A stretch of DNA of 64,000 bases from Paramecium sonneborni. Taxonomy: Eukaryota; Ciliophora; Oligohymenophorea; Peniculida; Parameciidae. A model generated the notes under the pieces. It did no database searches and had not been told where the DNA came from. It saw only the letters and a program-made list of their open reading frames with translations. The number at the start of each line of letters is the position of its first letter. Within the stretch, counting starts at the first letter, position 1. The position numbers and the translations under genes are program-made. Shown in pieces: positions 10,239 to 20,350 of this stretch. Where the stretch lies: contig CAJJDN010000016.1 of the NCBI GenBank assembly GCA_905182985.1, positions 705,861 to 769,860 on the forward strand, read 5' to 3'.

Positions 10239-11974
10239 TCACTTCTAGATTGGTAATTATTAATTAATGTGAACAGGTTTAATTGTAACAGAATTATTAA
10301 TATTATTATTATTACTAGGTTAGGATAATCTCTCTGCTATCATTTCATTTCCAGCATTTTTTAAATTTTCTACAATGTCCTCTAAATTTGGTAATGGTTT
10401 CAAATCCTAAGTAATTAGATTTGTAATTTTCAATTCTTTTAAAAGATATTTAGATATTACTCTTACTGATTTCCAAGCATAGTCTTTTAGATTTTTACAT
10501 CTTTCATTATCAGCAATTTTTCTACTTTGATCTAATTAATAAAACACTTCATTTAAATAATAATTTAATCCAGGTTCAATAGGATTAGTTTCTATTTTAT
10601 AAGGTCTTCCTTAATCTTGTAGAATTTATTAAAAAGCATCTGTTTATTTATATTTTAGATCATCATATATTCTTCTTTAAATTTCTTATCTTTTTTTTTT
10701 AGCTTTTTCTGATGCTTTAATACTAAATTTTTCATATCCATCATCAAAACATTACTTTTCTGTCACCCAAAGTCGCTGAGATATAAGAATAGAATACCCA
10801 TGTTCGTTCTGTATCAATTAAATGTTAAACTTTTTCTCCTAATTTATCTCCTAATTTATCTCCTAATTCATCTAATTATTTTTAAACTTCTATTTTCAAA
10901 TTTTATATAAATTATTTCTAAAATATTAACAGGATTTAATACTTCTTGATTTTCAAGTTCAGCTACAAAAATAAACAATAAAACTTAATTTAAAAATAAT
11001 TTTCTAAAATAAGGATCATTTAACTGATTTTTAAATAAAGAATATTTAGTTAAGAATTTAGGAAACCTTTTAACTGTAATGATTTCAGGTTCTATAGGAT
11101 TTTCTTTGAAATATTGTAAAGCCCTCATTATTACTTTTATTACAGCTTAAAGATTTTTAGTTCTTTATGGTTCAGATACTCCTTATAAAACTTAACCAGC
11201 TTCATCTCCTATATCATCTAATTCTATTTTGCTTCTAAATATTAATTCAGAATTATTTAAATATTTTTGTAAAGTCCAAAAATTTTTATAAAAAGAATAT
11301 GGCAAAGAAGCATTTACTTTTACAGATTCTTCATCAAATCCTCTATCTCTTATATTAATAGGTTTCTTTCTTAAAGATGGATGTATTGTTGAAAATATTT
11401 AAGTCAAAAATATTTAAACTTATCCTCTTAAAAAAGTGTCTTATGTTGTTGATAGTCTTTTTAACATAGAATTACATATTCTCAGTAAAACATATTTATT
11501 TTCATCTTAGAATTTTGAAATTGTAGATATCTAACTATTTAAATTGTTAAAGTAATCCTAAAGTTCCTAAAGTGATAAACATTCATAGATATCTTCACTA
11601 AATGCTTAAATTAACTATAGATTTTACTAAGTGGATACGATTTAAGCTCTGGTACTTCTTTACATATCGTATATGATAATTCAGCCAAAAAAATATTTAC
11701 TTTTAGAAGCTCTAAAAGATCTTCATCCAAAACTTTTTTAATAGTCTATCTCTAAAAATTGATCTAATCTATTACTAATTTTTGATGCAAATAGTCTCTA
11801 CAATTTTTAAGGAAAGTTTAATAAAATGGTTATAATTAATCTGCAGATTCTTCCTCATGTAACTTTTATAGTTTTTATTTTATAATATCTGTGTGTCTCA
11901 CTTTAAAATTTAAAATGTACGACTATGAAATATTCAAAAAATACTTCAATTTCCATTTGTTAAAATTCAGTCAT
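10239..11974 (-). CDS. THOC1: THO complex subunit 1 (THOC1/HPR1)
   Basis: Spliced 1644 nt, 547 aa. Introns 10776-10797, 10918-10942, 11605-11627 (ends AAG) and 11923-11944. The central block matches THOC1 closely: LLRICNSMLKRLSTTQDT, RGQVQIFLTQIFS, SLPYSFYKNFWTLQKYL, KRFPKFLTKYSLF, YFRKLFLNQVLLFIFVAEL and VQHLIDTERTWRLWV. THOC1 is a scaffold of the THO/TREX complex that couples transcription to mRNA export in the nucleus. Length is a little below the animal protein (657), which has a C-terminal death domain; none is visible here. A short coding tandem repeat (LGDK-LGDK-LGEK) lies just before the TERTW block at about 10840-10875. Confidence 0.85.
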
Positions 11975-12022
11975 GTTTAAAATGTTTTATTTAAATAAAA
12001 TAATTTATATTTTTATTATTAT

Positions 12023-14646
12023 TCATCTACGACCAAAATGACCATCCCCAGAATAGCCAAACTCTTCTTATTATGCTAATATTTTCTTATTTTTTGAATT
12101 AGGATTTTCATCACTTGTTTATCTCTTATTCCATTCAGCTAAAGCTTTATGTCTAGTAACAGGATTTTCTCTATCATAATCAGTATCAAAACCTGCACTT
12201 CCTTCAGCATATGGTTTTATCTAAATAAGAAAAATGATACTTCTTCATTATTCTCTACAGGAAATAGATATTCAGATATATCCTCCATTGGCAATTATTA
12301 ATATAATATTGCCATAACGATAAGTAGGATATCAATTTTGCTAACTTCTTTGAAAAAAGTGTAAGTCATTGTCATTTCTCCAAAAGCACACCAGGCAATA
12401 ATATATTCTAACATTTCAATCATTTCTAAAAATTACTAAATAGTACAATACCTGTAGAAAGTTGTATACTTATAGATTCTTTAACAGTTCTTCTTCTGAG
12501 AATGTTATAATAATCAACGAAATAGTATATAAGAATTCCAAATGCACTGAATAAAGTGCCTAAAGGTATTGCAGTACCATACAAAAATGTAAACCACATT
12601 GTTTTCATTACATCTGAATATCTTTTAGCAGAAAGATAGTCTGGTTCTTCCATTAATTTATTGGCTTCTTATTATGTTAATAATGCTCTGTCTCCTTTTG
12701 ACATGATGTATTTTCTCCAAATATTCTTACATAAACTCCATGGATCTACACACCAAATAAAAGGAGGGAAAATTGCATTTAGCACGAATATTTAACTTTC
12801 ATTCTATATAAAACCACCAGCTCCTTTCACATTTTTTAAAATAACTATATCAACCAAAAAACTAATTATTGCTGCATTCAAAAATAATGCTAATGCATAT
12901 TTATAAACAAAAGAGATTTAAAATTTTGTTTTATTTGATATTTTTTCATCATCCACAATATAATGAACAATTTTAGCAACTCCAAATTTATTAAACAAAA
13001 CTATAGTCATTGATATAGTAAATGATAAGATATTAATTTTTCTTTTAGTCTCTTCATCTAATTTTCCTTTCAATTCTTCTTCATGAGCTTCATCTCCTAA
13101 CAAAGCTAATCTATGAGAAATTAAATATATTATGAAAAAGGCAGCACTTTCGAATAAAATGTAATATACCCAAGCTCTTACCCTTTTATATATTTTTTCA
13201 CTAGTTGTTATATGAATAAATTCCCAATCTACATCATTTGGTTCAGGTGCTTATTCTAAAAACAATTTTTATCCATGCCATTATAAATCATTGTTTGTGA
13301 GACTTCTTAATTTTCCTCTATTTACATGTGATCTCATTCTTTCCCATTAAGTATGAGGATTATCTTATAGAACTAATTATTTCATGGATTCATCATCAAA
13401 AGATACAAAAGCAATTCCTGAAAAGTTAATATTATGAGTTTCATATTCTTCTTCAATCTAATGGATTTAATGTTCTATATGTTCGATATCTTTTTCAATC
13501 TTTTTTACATTTACATGATTGAAGTCAAAATTACATTATTTAATCGCATCTTTTTTTTATTATATTAATTAATCTAATTTCTTTTCTAATTCAATTATCT
13601 CTTCTATATCAAAAACTAAAACAACTTTTCTTACAATAATTTATTTAGTTGAATCTAAGACAGAATAATTTTCAAATAAATTTTTTAGTTCATATTTATA
13701 GTCTACATTTAAACCTGTTGGAATATTCTTTACACATATAGTGTAATCTGCAGGAGTTAATTATTCTTCATCAATTGTAGTATCAATTTACCTTTAACTT
13801 TTTCTAAAATAAATTAGCACAAACATTATTATGAAAATACTTATAAAATTTAAGAGCTACATCATTTCTAGAGCTTCTCGATTACTATTTTAAAAATATA
13901 TTAATTACTCAAGTTTATTCGCCAAAGATAATCGTAAGAAAATACTATCTGGACAATATGGTTCTTCAATTATATGTCCTTCCATCTTTTCTCTTTTCAC
14001 ATGACTACAGTATGAACCATTAAAATTAGTGTATAAATTATGTAGTTATTTCACTAAGAGTTAAATAAAGAGGATAATAATGCAATATCTCAAGTAATTA
14101 TAAAATAACGTAAAGCCTGATCCTAAGAAGGATAAAGCCATGGGATCTGAACAATAAGGAATATCCTCTCTGTCTACTTCGAATCCACAACAAGGACATG
14201 TATCAACTATATCATTCATTATCCAAATATACTTTATAATGTTTTTAGAGGGTCTTTCTTTTTTTCTTATGCAGTACGTCTTGACATTGCATGTTTTCTT
14301 GCTATCTCCCAATTACATGGCATTTGCAAAGGATTATAATGAGCTTCATGATGATCATCACCTGAATGATGATGAATCTCATTATGTCCATCCATATGAT
14401 CATTATTAGAATGTTAGTGATGAGACTAATCATTATGCTAATGTTAATGTTGAGAAGGCTTTATTATAAGATTATATTTTTACATGTGATTGCTTTTACT
14501 TTTCAGCTTAAGATTGTTATTGTTACTAATTTAGTTTTTAAAACTTTTACTTTTGATTAATTATCTTAACTATGTATACCTTAGCCATGCTAATCAACAT
14601 TTTTATTGATATGAGACTAATCCTAATTATTAGTTGATTAATTCAT
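12023..14646 (-). CDS. OSCA/TMEM63-family mechanosensitive cation channel
   Basis: Spliced 2478 nt, 825 aa. Introns 12221-12240 (only 20 nt), 12426-12451, 13885-13908, 14207-14232, 14459-14483 and 14526-14550. The N-terminus is Gln- and His-rich (for instance NEIHHHSGDDHHEAH) and is followed by a cysteine cluster DTCPCCGFEVDREDIPYC that could bind metal. The family core follows: first helices LGSGFTLFYNYLRYCIII and LLNFISIFIIMFVLIYF, a cytosolic loop with LTPADYTICVKNIPTG, SGIAFVSFDD and the hallmark QAPEPNDVDWEFIHI, then several helices including FLYGTAIPLGTLFSAFGI. These proteins are osmotically or mechanically gated Ca2+-permeable channels, or lipid scramblases. The tail ends GDGHFGRR. Confidence 0.83.
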
Positions 14647-15314
14647 TGTTTTTTAGATTAATTTTATTGACAGATATACACAAATAAAAAAATCCTTCAA
14701 AATCAATCCTCTAAAGTACTCTTTCAATTATCTTTTAGTTGATTTAGAGAACTACCTCTTTCATAAAGTTATTCTTATCAAAAATCAATATTCCACTTTA
14801 AATAACAAGAAATGTTGTTTCTATATTTTCGAATTCTTTAAGCTTATGTATTTTATCTAAAAATATTATTTTTAATTTTATAATTTATAGGTAATCTTAA
14901 TATCAAATTACATCAACCTTTTTTCTAATTTTTCAGCTTTAAATTTTGTATTTTTCTAGAATTAATATTTATTTGATTATTATAATCATAAGAAAAAATT
15001 TAATGAATGATTACCAATTTTTATTAATCTAATAGTATTTATCCTATTATAAATCCATTTAGTTATGGAAAAATAATTGAAAAAGGTTATTCTAAAAAAT
15101 TTTATTTATTTGAGTTTTTAAATACTATTATAATTGATTGAATTATGATGAAAATATTGAATTCATTACTTGAATTAAAAATACTTTATCTTTTTTTATG
15201 TATTTAAGGATTTCAATTTTGTTAAATCTAAGTTTATTTCTCAAATAAATTTGGGGGATAATTACTATTAAATTTAATTAAATAATAATAATAATAATAT
15301 TTATATCCATATAT
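14647..15314. other. Intergenic region between divergent TMEM63-like and MAPK genes
   Basis: About 670 bp, A+T-rich, containing short trinucleotide runs (ATA repeats near 15280-15300). No supported gene; presumed to carry the two divergent promoters. Confidence 0.45.
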
Positions 15315-16775
15315 ATGTAGTAAGAGTTCAAGTTGCCTTAAAAGATAATTTAATTGTATGCAAAGTATTAGAATAAATCGCAAAAAGTGAAAAAATTTTA
15401 ACTTTAAGAACATACATTTATGTTAGAAGATAATTATTCACCAGTTGAAATTAGTAATAATAAATTAATTTTATAAAGTCGGAAGTGGTGCTTATGGATG
15501 TGTTATATAGGCTGATGATAAAAATGCAAAGGTAGAGAAAGATAGATAAGTTGCAATAAAGAAAATTGAAAGAGCATTTGAACATAGATTGTATGCTAAA
15601 AGAACACTTAGGGAATTAAAAATTCTAAGATTGATGAAACATGAAAATGTATAATAATGTAAGTGATTTAGATTGTTGAATTGAAAACATTACTTCTTCC
15701 AAAATCAAGAGAAGAATTCGAAGATGTTTATATGGTTACTGAATTATTAGAAACAGATCTAGCTTAAGTAATAAAAAGTGATTAAGTATTGACAGATGAA
15801 CATATTTAATTATTCTTATATTAAATTTTAAGAGGATTAAAATATTTACACACAGCAGGAATATTACATAGAGATTTGGTATTATTATTTTATAATATTA
15901 ATTAGAAACCAAGAAATTTATTATTAAATAGAAATTGTGATTTAAAAATATGTGATTTTGGATTAGGTAGAGCAATGGCAGATCCATCATCTTCAAATAA
16001 TGCAAATATAATGACTTATTATGTTGAAACTAGATGGTATAGAGCACCAGAATTGCTAGTGAGTTTTAAGAATTATACTCCAGCAGTCGATATGTGGTCA
16101 GTTGGATGTATTTTAGCAGAATTATTATTAAGAAAACCATTCTTAAGAGGAGATTCAAGTATTTCTATAATAAAACTAATTAAGCAAAAAGATAAGTTAA
16201 ATTAATATTTGAATTATTGGGAACACCAAATGAAGCTTATATTTAATCATTTTAAGATGAAAAAGTTTAAAATAATTTGAGAAAAGTTATAAAAGAAACA
16301 GGACCTAAATAAGGAATCCCATTAGAGTAGTTATTTAAAAATGCTTCTAAAAATGGTAATAATGTGCAATCATTACTGAAGCTTTGGATTTATTGAGAAA
16401 ACTCTTAACATTTGATTATAGATAAAGAATTACAGTGTAACAAGCCTTAGAACATCCTTATTTAGCTTAATTGCATTTTGAAGCAGATGAACCTAGTGCT
16501 TAACTTGTTAATCAATTAGAATTTGAATTTGAAAAATATGAAATGACCAGAGAATAAATTAAAGGTATATTTTATAAATTATTATGAATAGATCTACTTT
16601 ATGAAGAAATATTGTTATATCATTTTCAGGAATTTTAAACATCATATGAAGCAAAAAAAAAGGCTGGATAAAGTTTGATATCTCATGTAGTAAATAATGA
16701 AAATGCAAAAATTGTAAACATATTATATAATTTAAGTTCGATCCCACAGCTGATGATGATTTAGATAGGGATTGA
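15315..16775 (+). CDS. MAP kinase with a TYY activation motif
   Basis: Seven introns: 15454-15478, 15649-15671, 15879-15905, 16159-16184, 16356-16381, 16565-16591 and 16714-16736; several end AAG. From the ATG at 15315 the protein is about 427 aa. From the in-frame ATG at 15420 it is 392. The upstream start is preferred because it supplies the strand before the Gly loop ([17 protein letters not shown]). Motifs: [17 protein letters not shown] (beta-3 Lys), LHRDLKPRN (intron inside), CDFGLGRA, activation loop [14 protein letters not shown], then [14 protein letters not shown] and [21 protein letters not shown]. All catalytic residues are present. The activation motif is Thr-Tyr-Tyr, not TEY, TGY or TPY. 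The tail after the domain is acidic ([11 protein letters not shown]). Confidence 0.88.
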
Positions 16776-16947
16776 ATATAATATTATGATATAATCATAA
16801 TTATGTTATCTGTTTTTATCAATTAAATGAATAAACCAGTCTAGATTTCTTATTATTTTCATAAATATTACTATCTTTCTATATGTTTGTTTGGTTTTCT
16901 TTTCTTAATTCTTTATTGATAATCTTTTTTTTTCTAGTCTTATTTTA

Positions 16948-17238
16948 TCAGAATCTATAGATATAATTAAAAAAATAGTCTTTTTAAATAGATAATTCTT
17001 ATTTTGACATTTCTTGAACATCATCATTTTAATTGTATTTACTTTTGATTATTGAAAAATAGACTATCTGATATATAAATGTTAGTTAAGTACATTCTAT
17101 TCTATTTCTTCTAGTCATATATTTCTTCACATTCATTTAGTTCGAATTCTAATAATTAATGATCATTTCATTCCCATCTTCAAAAAAATTATACATTATA
17201 AAACTATGAAGCTTCTCACATTTCTCTAAAATATTCAT
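16948..17238 (-). CDS. Small ORF, doubtful
   Basis: A 96-codon frame starting MNILEKCEKLHSFIM and running through NQMNVKKYMTRRNRIEC. In front of it, in the next frame, the stretch LENLSNFVDKDFIHNQKKQT also looks like protein, so a larger gene with an unrecognised intron or a frameshift is possible. There is no ATG for the longer version before the divergent DNALI1 start. No family recognised. The rest of 16776-17339 holds nothing else I can support. Confidence 0.25.
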
Positions 17239-17339
17239 ACATGTATGTCTGTTTTTTTTAATTATGTATAAAATCTTTATCCACAAAATTAGATAAGTTT
17301 TCCAGTTATTTTTTCAAATAATCTTTATTATTTATTTTA

Positions 17340-18186
17340 ATGGAAGACTTTGTACCATCGTTGAATAGTTTAGTCAAGTATTCAACCCCTGTTTTGGTAT
17401 CTGTAGCTGGAAAAAACACAGGTATGAATTATTAAAGAACAAATAGGGGAAAAAAAGGATGCCTAAGCAAAGCAATAAGTCAGAGTTAATAGTCCTGGGA
17501 GAGTACAAATTTAAAAAAATTATGACAGCAAGAGAAAATGATAACCTAAGAAATTTTACAATAAAATCTACCACCTAAAGAATACAGATTGAAAAATGGT
17601 CAATTATGGGTGCAAACTGTTTTATCCACACCTGCTACCAGAATTGAAGTTGTTCAATTATAATAAGAATTGGATAAAAGATTATTATCAAGAGGAGCCA
17701 GAGAAACTGGAATTTGTCCAATAAGAGAAGAATTATACGAATAATGCTTTGATGAATTGATTCGCTAAATTACAATTGATTGCAGTTAAAGAGGGTTACT
17801 ATTAGTGAAGTATTAATTTAAATTTAGTTGTTTTGAGTACGAAATGAATTCCGTAATTAATTGAATTCATATAAAACTTTATATGAAAGTTCAATTGCAT
17901 ATGGTATGAGAAAAATGATTGATGCTGAATAAAAAAGGACAGATAAATCTAATAAAATTATGTTTATGGAAAGAGAATGTTAAGAGTTATAAAAAGCTGT
18001 TGAAGATTTGGAATAAAAAATTCAATATACAAAAAAAGTTGAAACTGAAAAATTATAAAAAGTAATTATTTTCTATGTCATAACAAATAGGAAGGTGAAA
18101 ACCATAAAAATGAAATAGAGAAAATTAGAGCTTATAATAACTCTCTTAAAGATGAGTTAGGCAAATTATTAGAAGGCAGAAGATGA
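17340..18186 (+). CDS. DNALI1: Axonemal inner-arm dynein light chain p28 (DNALI1)
   Basis: p28 is the light chain that binds single-headed inner-arm dyneins in cilia. Start MEDFVPSLNSLVKYSTPVLV matches the family's ADSLLKYDTPVLV. Introns 17422-17446, 17503-17528 and 18062-18090 are regular. The conserved core is LPPKEYRLKNGQLWVQ, STPATRIEVVQLQQELDKRL, RETGICPIREELYEQCFDEL and YKTLYESSIAYGMRKM, then a coiled coil ending ELGKLLEGRR. At about 17810-17835 a 26-nt segment must be removed to join LLLV to VRNEFRNQLNSY, but it does not end in AG; this junction is unresolved. With it, length is 246 aa, near the usual 240-260. The 3' part is repeated at 19101-19402. Confidence 0.92.
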
Positions 18187-18704
18187 CTAAGATATAATTA
18201 TATATAATAAATCAATATATATATATGTGTAATATTATAAGATAATATCGAATTAACAAAATTCATTTCATAATTAAATATATCTATCTCATAATCTGAA
18301 TAGATATATTTAAATTATTTAATGTATAATTTGAATTTAAGATGATATAAAAAAGTACTAACTTTTAAATAAATTCATAAAGTCTTAATAGTTATAAAAT
18401 AAAAATTTGGTTTTTGAGACAGTTTTAAATTAAATATACTTTTAAAAATGAGATTATAATGAAAAAGTATCTTGATACAATTCATATTTGAATAGTTTTA
18501 ATAAAAATTTTGAATAGGATATTATTAATTTTATTATATAAAAAAATTCTTTAAAAATGAATAATTATTAATAAAAAATATTGTAAAAATAAAATAAAAT
18601 TTAATATATAAAATATATAATAATTAGAATTATAAAAATAAGGTTAACAATTTTTTAAAAGTTTTGAATATGATGTTTTGAAATAATAGATAATTAATAT
18701 ATCA
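18187..18704. other. Region between convergent genes, left copy
   Basis: About 520 bp between the DNALI1 stop and the stop of the convergent small gene. It is A+T-rich and noncoding, and contains the 131-bp candidate IES. The right copy of this interval (19403-19789) is shorter by that amount. Confidence 0.6.
18476..18606. mobile_element. Candidate internal eliminated sequence (IES), 131 bp, TA-bounded
   Basis: Present in the left copy and cleanly missing in the right copy (junction at 19692-19693). The missing segment starts with TA (TACAATTC) and is followed directly by TA at 18607-18608, leaving a single TA in the shorter copy, as in Paramecium IES excision. The ends fit the known TAYAGYNR consensus only partly: TACAATTC on the left, TATATTAA read inward from the right. 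Composition is extremely A+T-rich and noncoding. IES elimination at TA is established for Paramecium; that this segment is one is inference. Random deletion or assembly collapse is the alternative. Confidence 0.6.
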
Positions 18705-19079
18705 TCAAAGGAACTAAGGGCAAGGGATGTCCTAAGATTTTGGACCAGCAATGAAATTACTCATTGCATAGGTCTCTTGATCACTGAATTTTCGTGATTT
18801 CTTTCTGTTTTTAGTCTAAGAGATCACTTATATCAGGTCACCATTTAGGACAACCTATAACTCACCACATGGTTCTTTTCCTTTTGGGCAGTAGTAAACA
18901 GGACTTAAATTTTCTAAACGTTGACTGCTATCAGTCGAACAGTTAGAATCTATATTTAATTCTTCAATGTTTGTAAGTGGATTCTAAAATGATTAAGAAT
19001 AGAATTACCTTATATTTCGAAGGTGGAGTTATATAGTATGATTGTCGTTCCTAATTTTTTGGAACAAAGAGACACTTAG
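18705..19079 (-). CDS. Small protein ending AGPKSQDIPCPQFL, left copy, N-terminus lost in gap
   Basis: Identical to the right-hand gene at 19790-20240 but truncated by the N gap, so the first ~26 residues are missing. See the complete copy for the description. It is probably the same locus represented twice. Confidence 0.7.
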
Positions 19080-19100
19080 NNNNNNNNNNNNNNNNNNNNN
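19080..19100. other. Assembly gap (21 N)
   Basis: A run of 21 unknown bases. The same sequence flanks it on both sides, so the true distance may be zero or negative (overlap). Confidence 0.98.
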
Positions 19101-19402
19101 GAAAGTTCAATTGCATATGGTATGAGAAAAATGATTGATGCTGAATAAAAAAGGACAGATAAATCTAATAAAATTATGTTTATGGAAAGAGAATGTTAAG
19201 AGTTATAAAAAGCTGTTGAAGATTTGGAATAAAAAATTCAATATACAAAAAAAGTTGAAACTGAAAAATTATAAAAAGTAATTATTTTCTATGTCATAAC
19301 AAATAGGAAGGTGAAAACCATAAAAATGAAATAGAGAAAATTAGAGCTTATAATAACTCTCTTAAAGATGAGTTAGGCAAATTATTAGAAGGCAGAAGAT
19401 GA
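19101..19402 (+). pseudogene. Duplicate 3' fragment of DNALI1
   Basis: The last ~90 codons of p28 (from ESSIAYGMRKM to the TGA at 19400-19402, intron included) repeated after the gap. It has no 5' end. Most likely an assembly duplicate rather than a biological pseudogene. Confidence 0.85.
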
Positions 19403-20164
19403 CTAAGATATAATTATATATAATAAATCAATATATATATATGTGTAATATTATAAGATAATATCGAATTAACAAAATTCATTTCATAATTAAATATATC
19501 TATCTCATAATCTGAATAGATATATTTAAATTATTTAATGTATAATTTGAATTTAAGATGATATAAAAAAGTACTAACTTTTAAATAAATTCATAAAGTC
19601 TTAATAGTTATAAAATAAAAATTTGGTTTTTGAGACAGTTTTAAATTAAATATACTTTTAAAAATGAGATTATAATGAAAAAGTATCTTGATATAAAATA
19701 TATAATAATTAGAATTATAAAAATAAGGTTAACAATTTTTTAAAAGTTTTGAATATGATGTTTTGAAATAATAGATAATTAATATATCATCAAAGGAACT
19801 AAGGGCAAGGGATGTCCTAAGATTTTGGACCAGCAATGAAATTACTCATTGCATAGGTCTCTTGATCACTGAATTTTCGTGATTTCTTTCTGTTTTTAGT
19901 CTAAGAGATCACTTATATCAGGTCACCATTTAGGACAACCTATAACTCACCACATGGTTCTTTTCCTTTTGGGCAGTAGTAAACAGGACTTAAATTTTCT
20001 AAACGTTGACTGCTATCAGTCGAACAGTTAGAATCTATATTTAATTCTTCAATGTTTGTAAGTGGATTCTAAAATGATTAAGAATAGAATTACCTTATAT
20101 TTCGAAGGTGGAGTTATATAGTATGATTGTCGTTCCTAATTTTTTGGAACAAAGAGACACTTAG
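19101..20164. repeat. Right copy of the duplicated segment, without the 131-bp insert
   Basis: Corresponds base for base, as far as I can see, to 17885-19079 minus 18476-18606. It begins inside the DNALI1 coding region and continues into unique sequence after 20164, so the right copy is the one that contains the full small minus-strand gene. Confidence 0.85.
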
Positions 20165-20240
20165 AGCTGTTTGATGTCTAAGACTTTTTTAAAACTCGGA
20201 TTTTGTTACTGCTCACTAGATAACTTTATATTTTTGACAT
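19790..20240 (-). CDS. Small unrecognised protein with C-terminal Pro-rich motif
   Basis: Spliced 426 nt, 141 aa, one 25-nt intron. It starts MSKIQSYLVSSNKIRVLKKS, contains YYITPPSKYKNPLTNIEEL, then YYCPKGKEPCGELQV, a basic stretch TKNRKKSRKFSDQ and ends SNFIAGPKSQDIPCPQFL. The end (aromatic/hydrophobic, Gly-Pro, then IPxPxF) resembles short proline-rich peptide motifs found at the end of small RNA-decay and coactivator proteins (PNRC-like), but this is weak. No membrane segment. Base composition is noticeably less A+T-rich than the surroundings, which together with short self-complementary stretches first suggested a structured RNA. The long open frame with a correct intron argues for protein. 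Confidence 0.65.
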
Positions 20241-20350
20241 ACTTTTTCAATTTTGGGAAGTTCTTTTGTTTTTAAAAAGCTGGTGAGGCCTTTTTTTAAA
20301 ATTTTGATTTAATTAATATTATAACATGGTTTTGATGATCAAATAAATAT

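Larger units (their letters stand above)
17885..19079. repeat. Left copy of a near-identical 1.1-1.2 kb segment flanking an N gap
   Basis: This segment, the DNALI1 3' part plus most of the next minus-strand gene, recurs after the gap at 19101-20164. By eye the copies are identical except that the left copy carries 131 extra bases (18476-18606). Copies abutting an N run on both sides suggest two contig ends that overlap but were not merged, because of that 131-bp difference, rather than a genuine tandem duplication. Confidence 0.85.

Noticed and set aside
14366..14560. 64-codon plus-strand ORF rich in Met and Ile
   Set aside because: Antisense to the His-rich N-terminus of the OSCA/TMEM63 gene, whose histidine and asparagine codons create it.
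17810..17837. A retained IES in DNALI1 in place of the odd intron
   Set aside because: No TA-to-TA excision within the segment restores the required frame, so IES retention does not explain it.
19790..20240. Structured noncoding RNA (RNase P, MRP or SRP RNA) because of higher G+C and several short hairpins
   Set aside because: The minus strand holds a complete 142-codon frame including stop, with a standard 25-nt intron in the right phase. The compositional bump is explained by coding, and none of the conserved RNA motifs could be placed.
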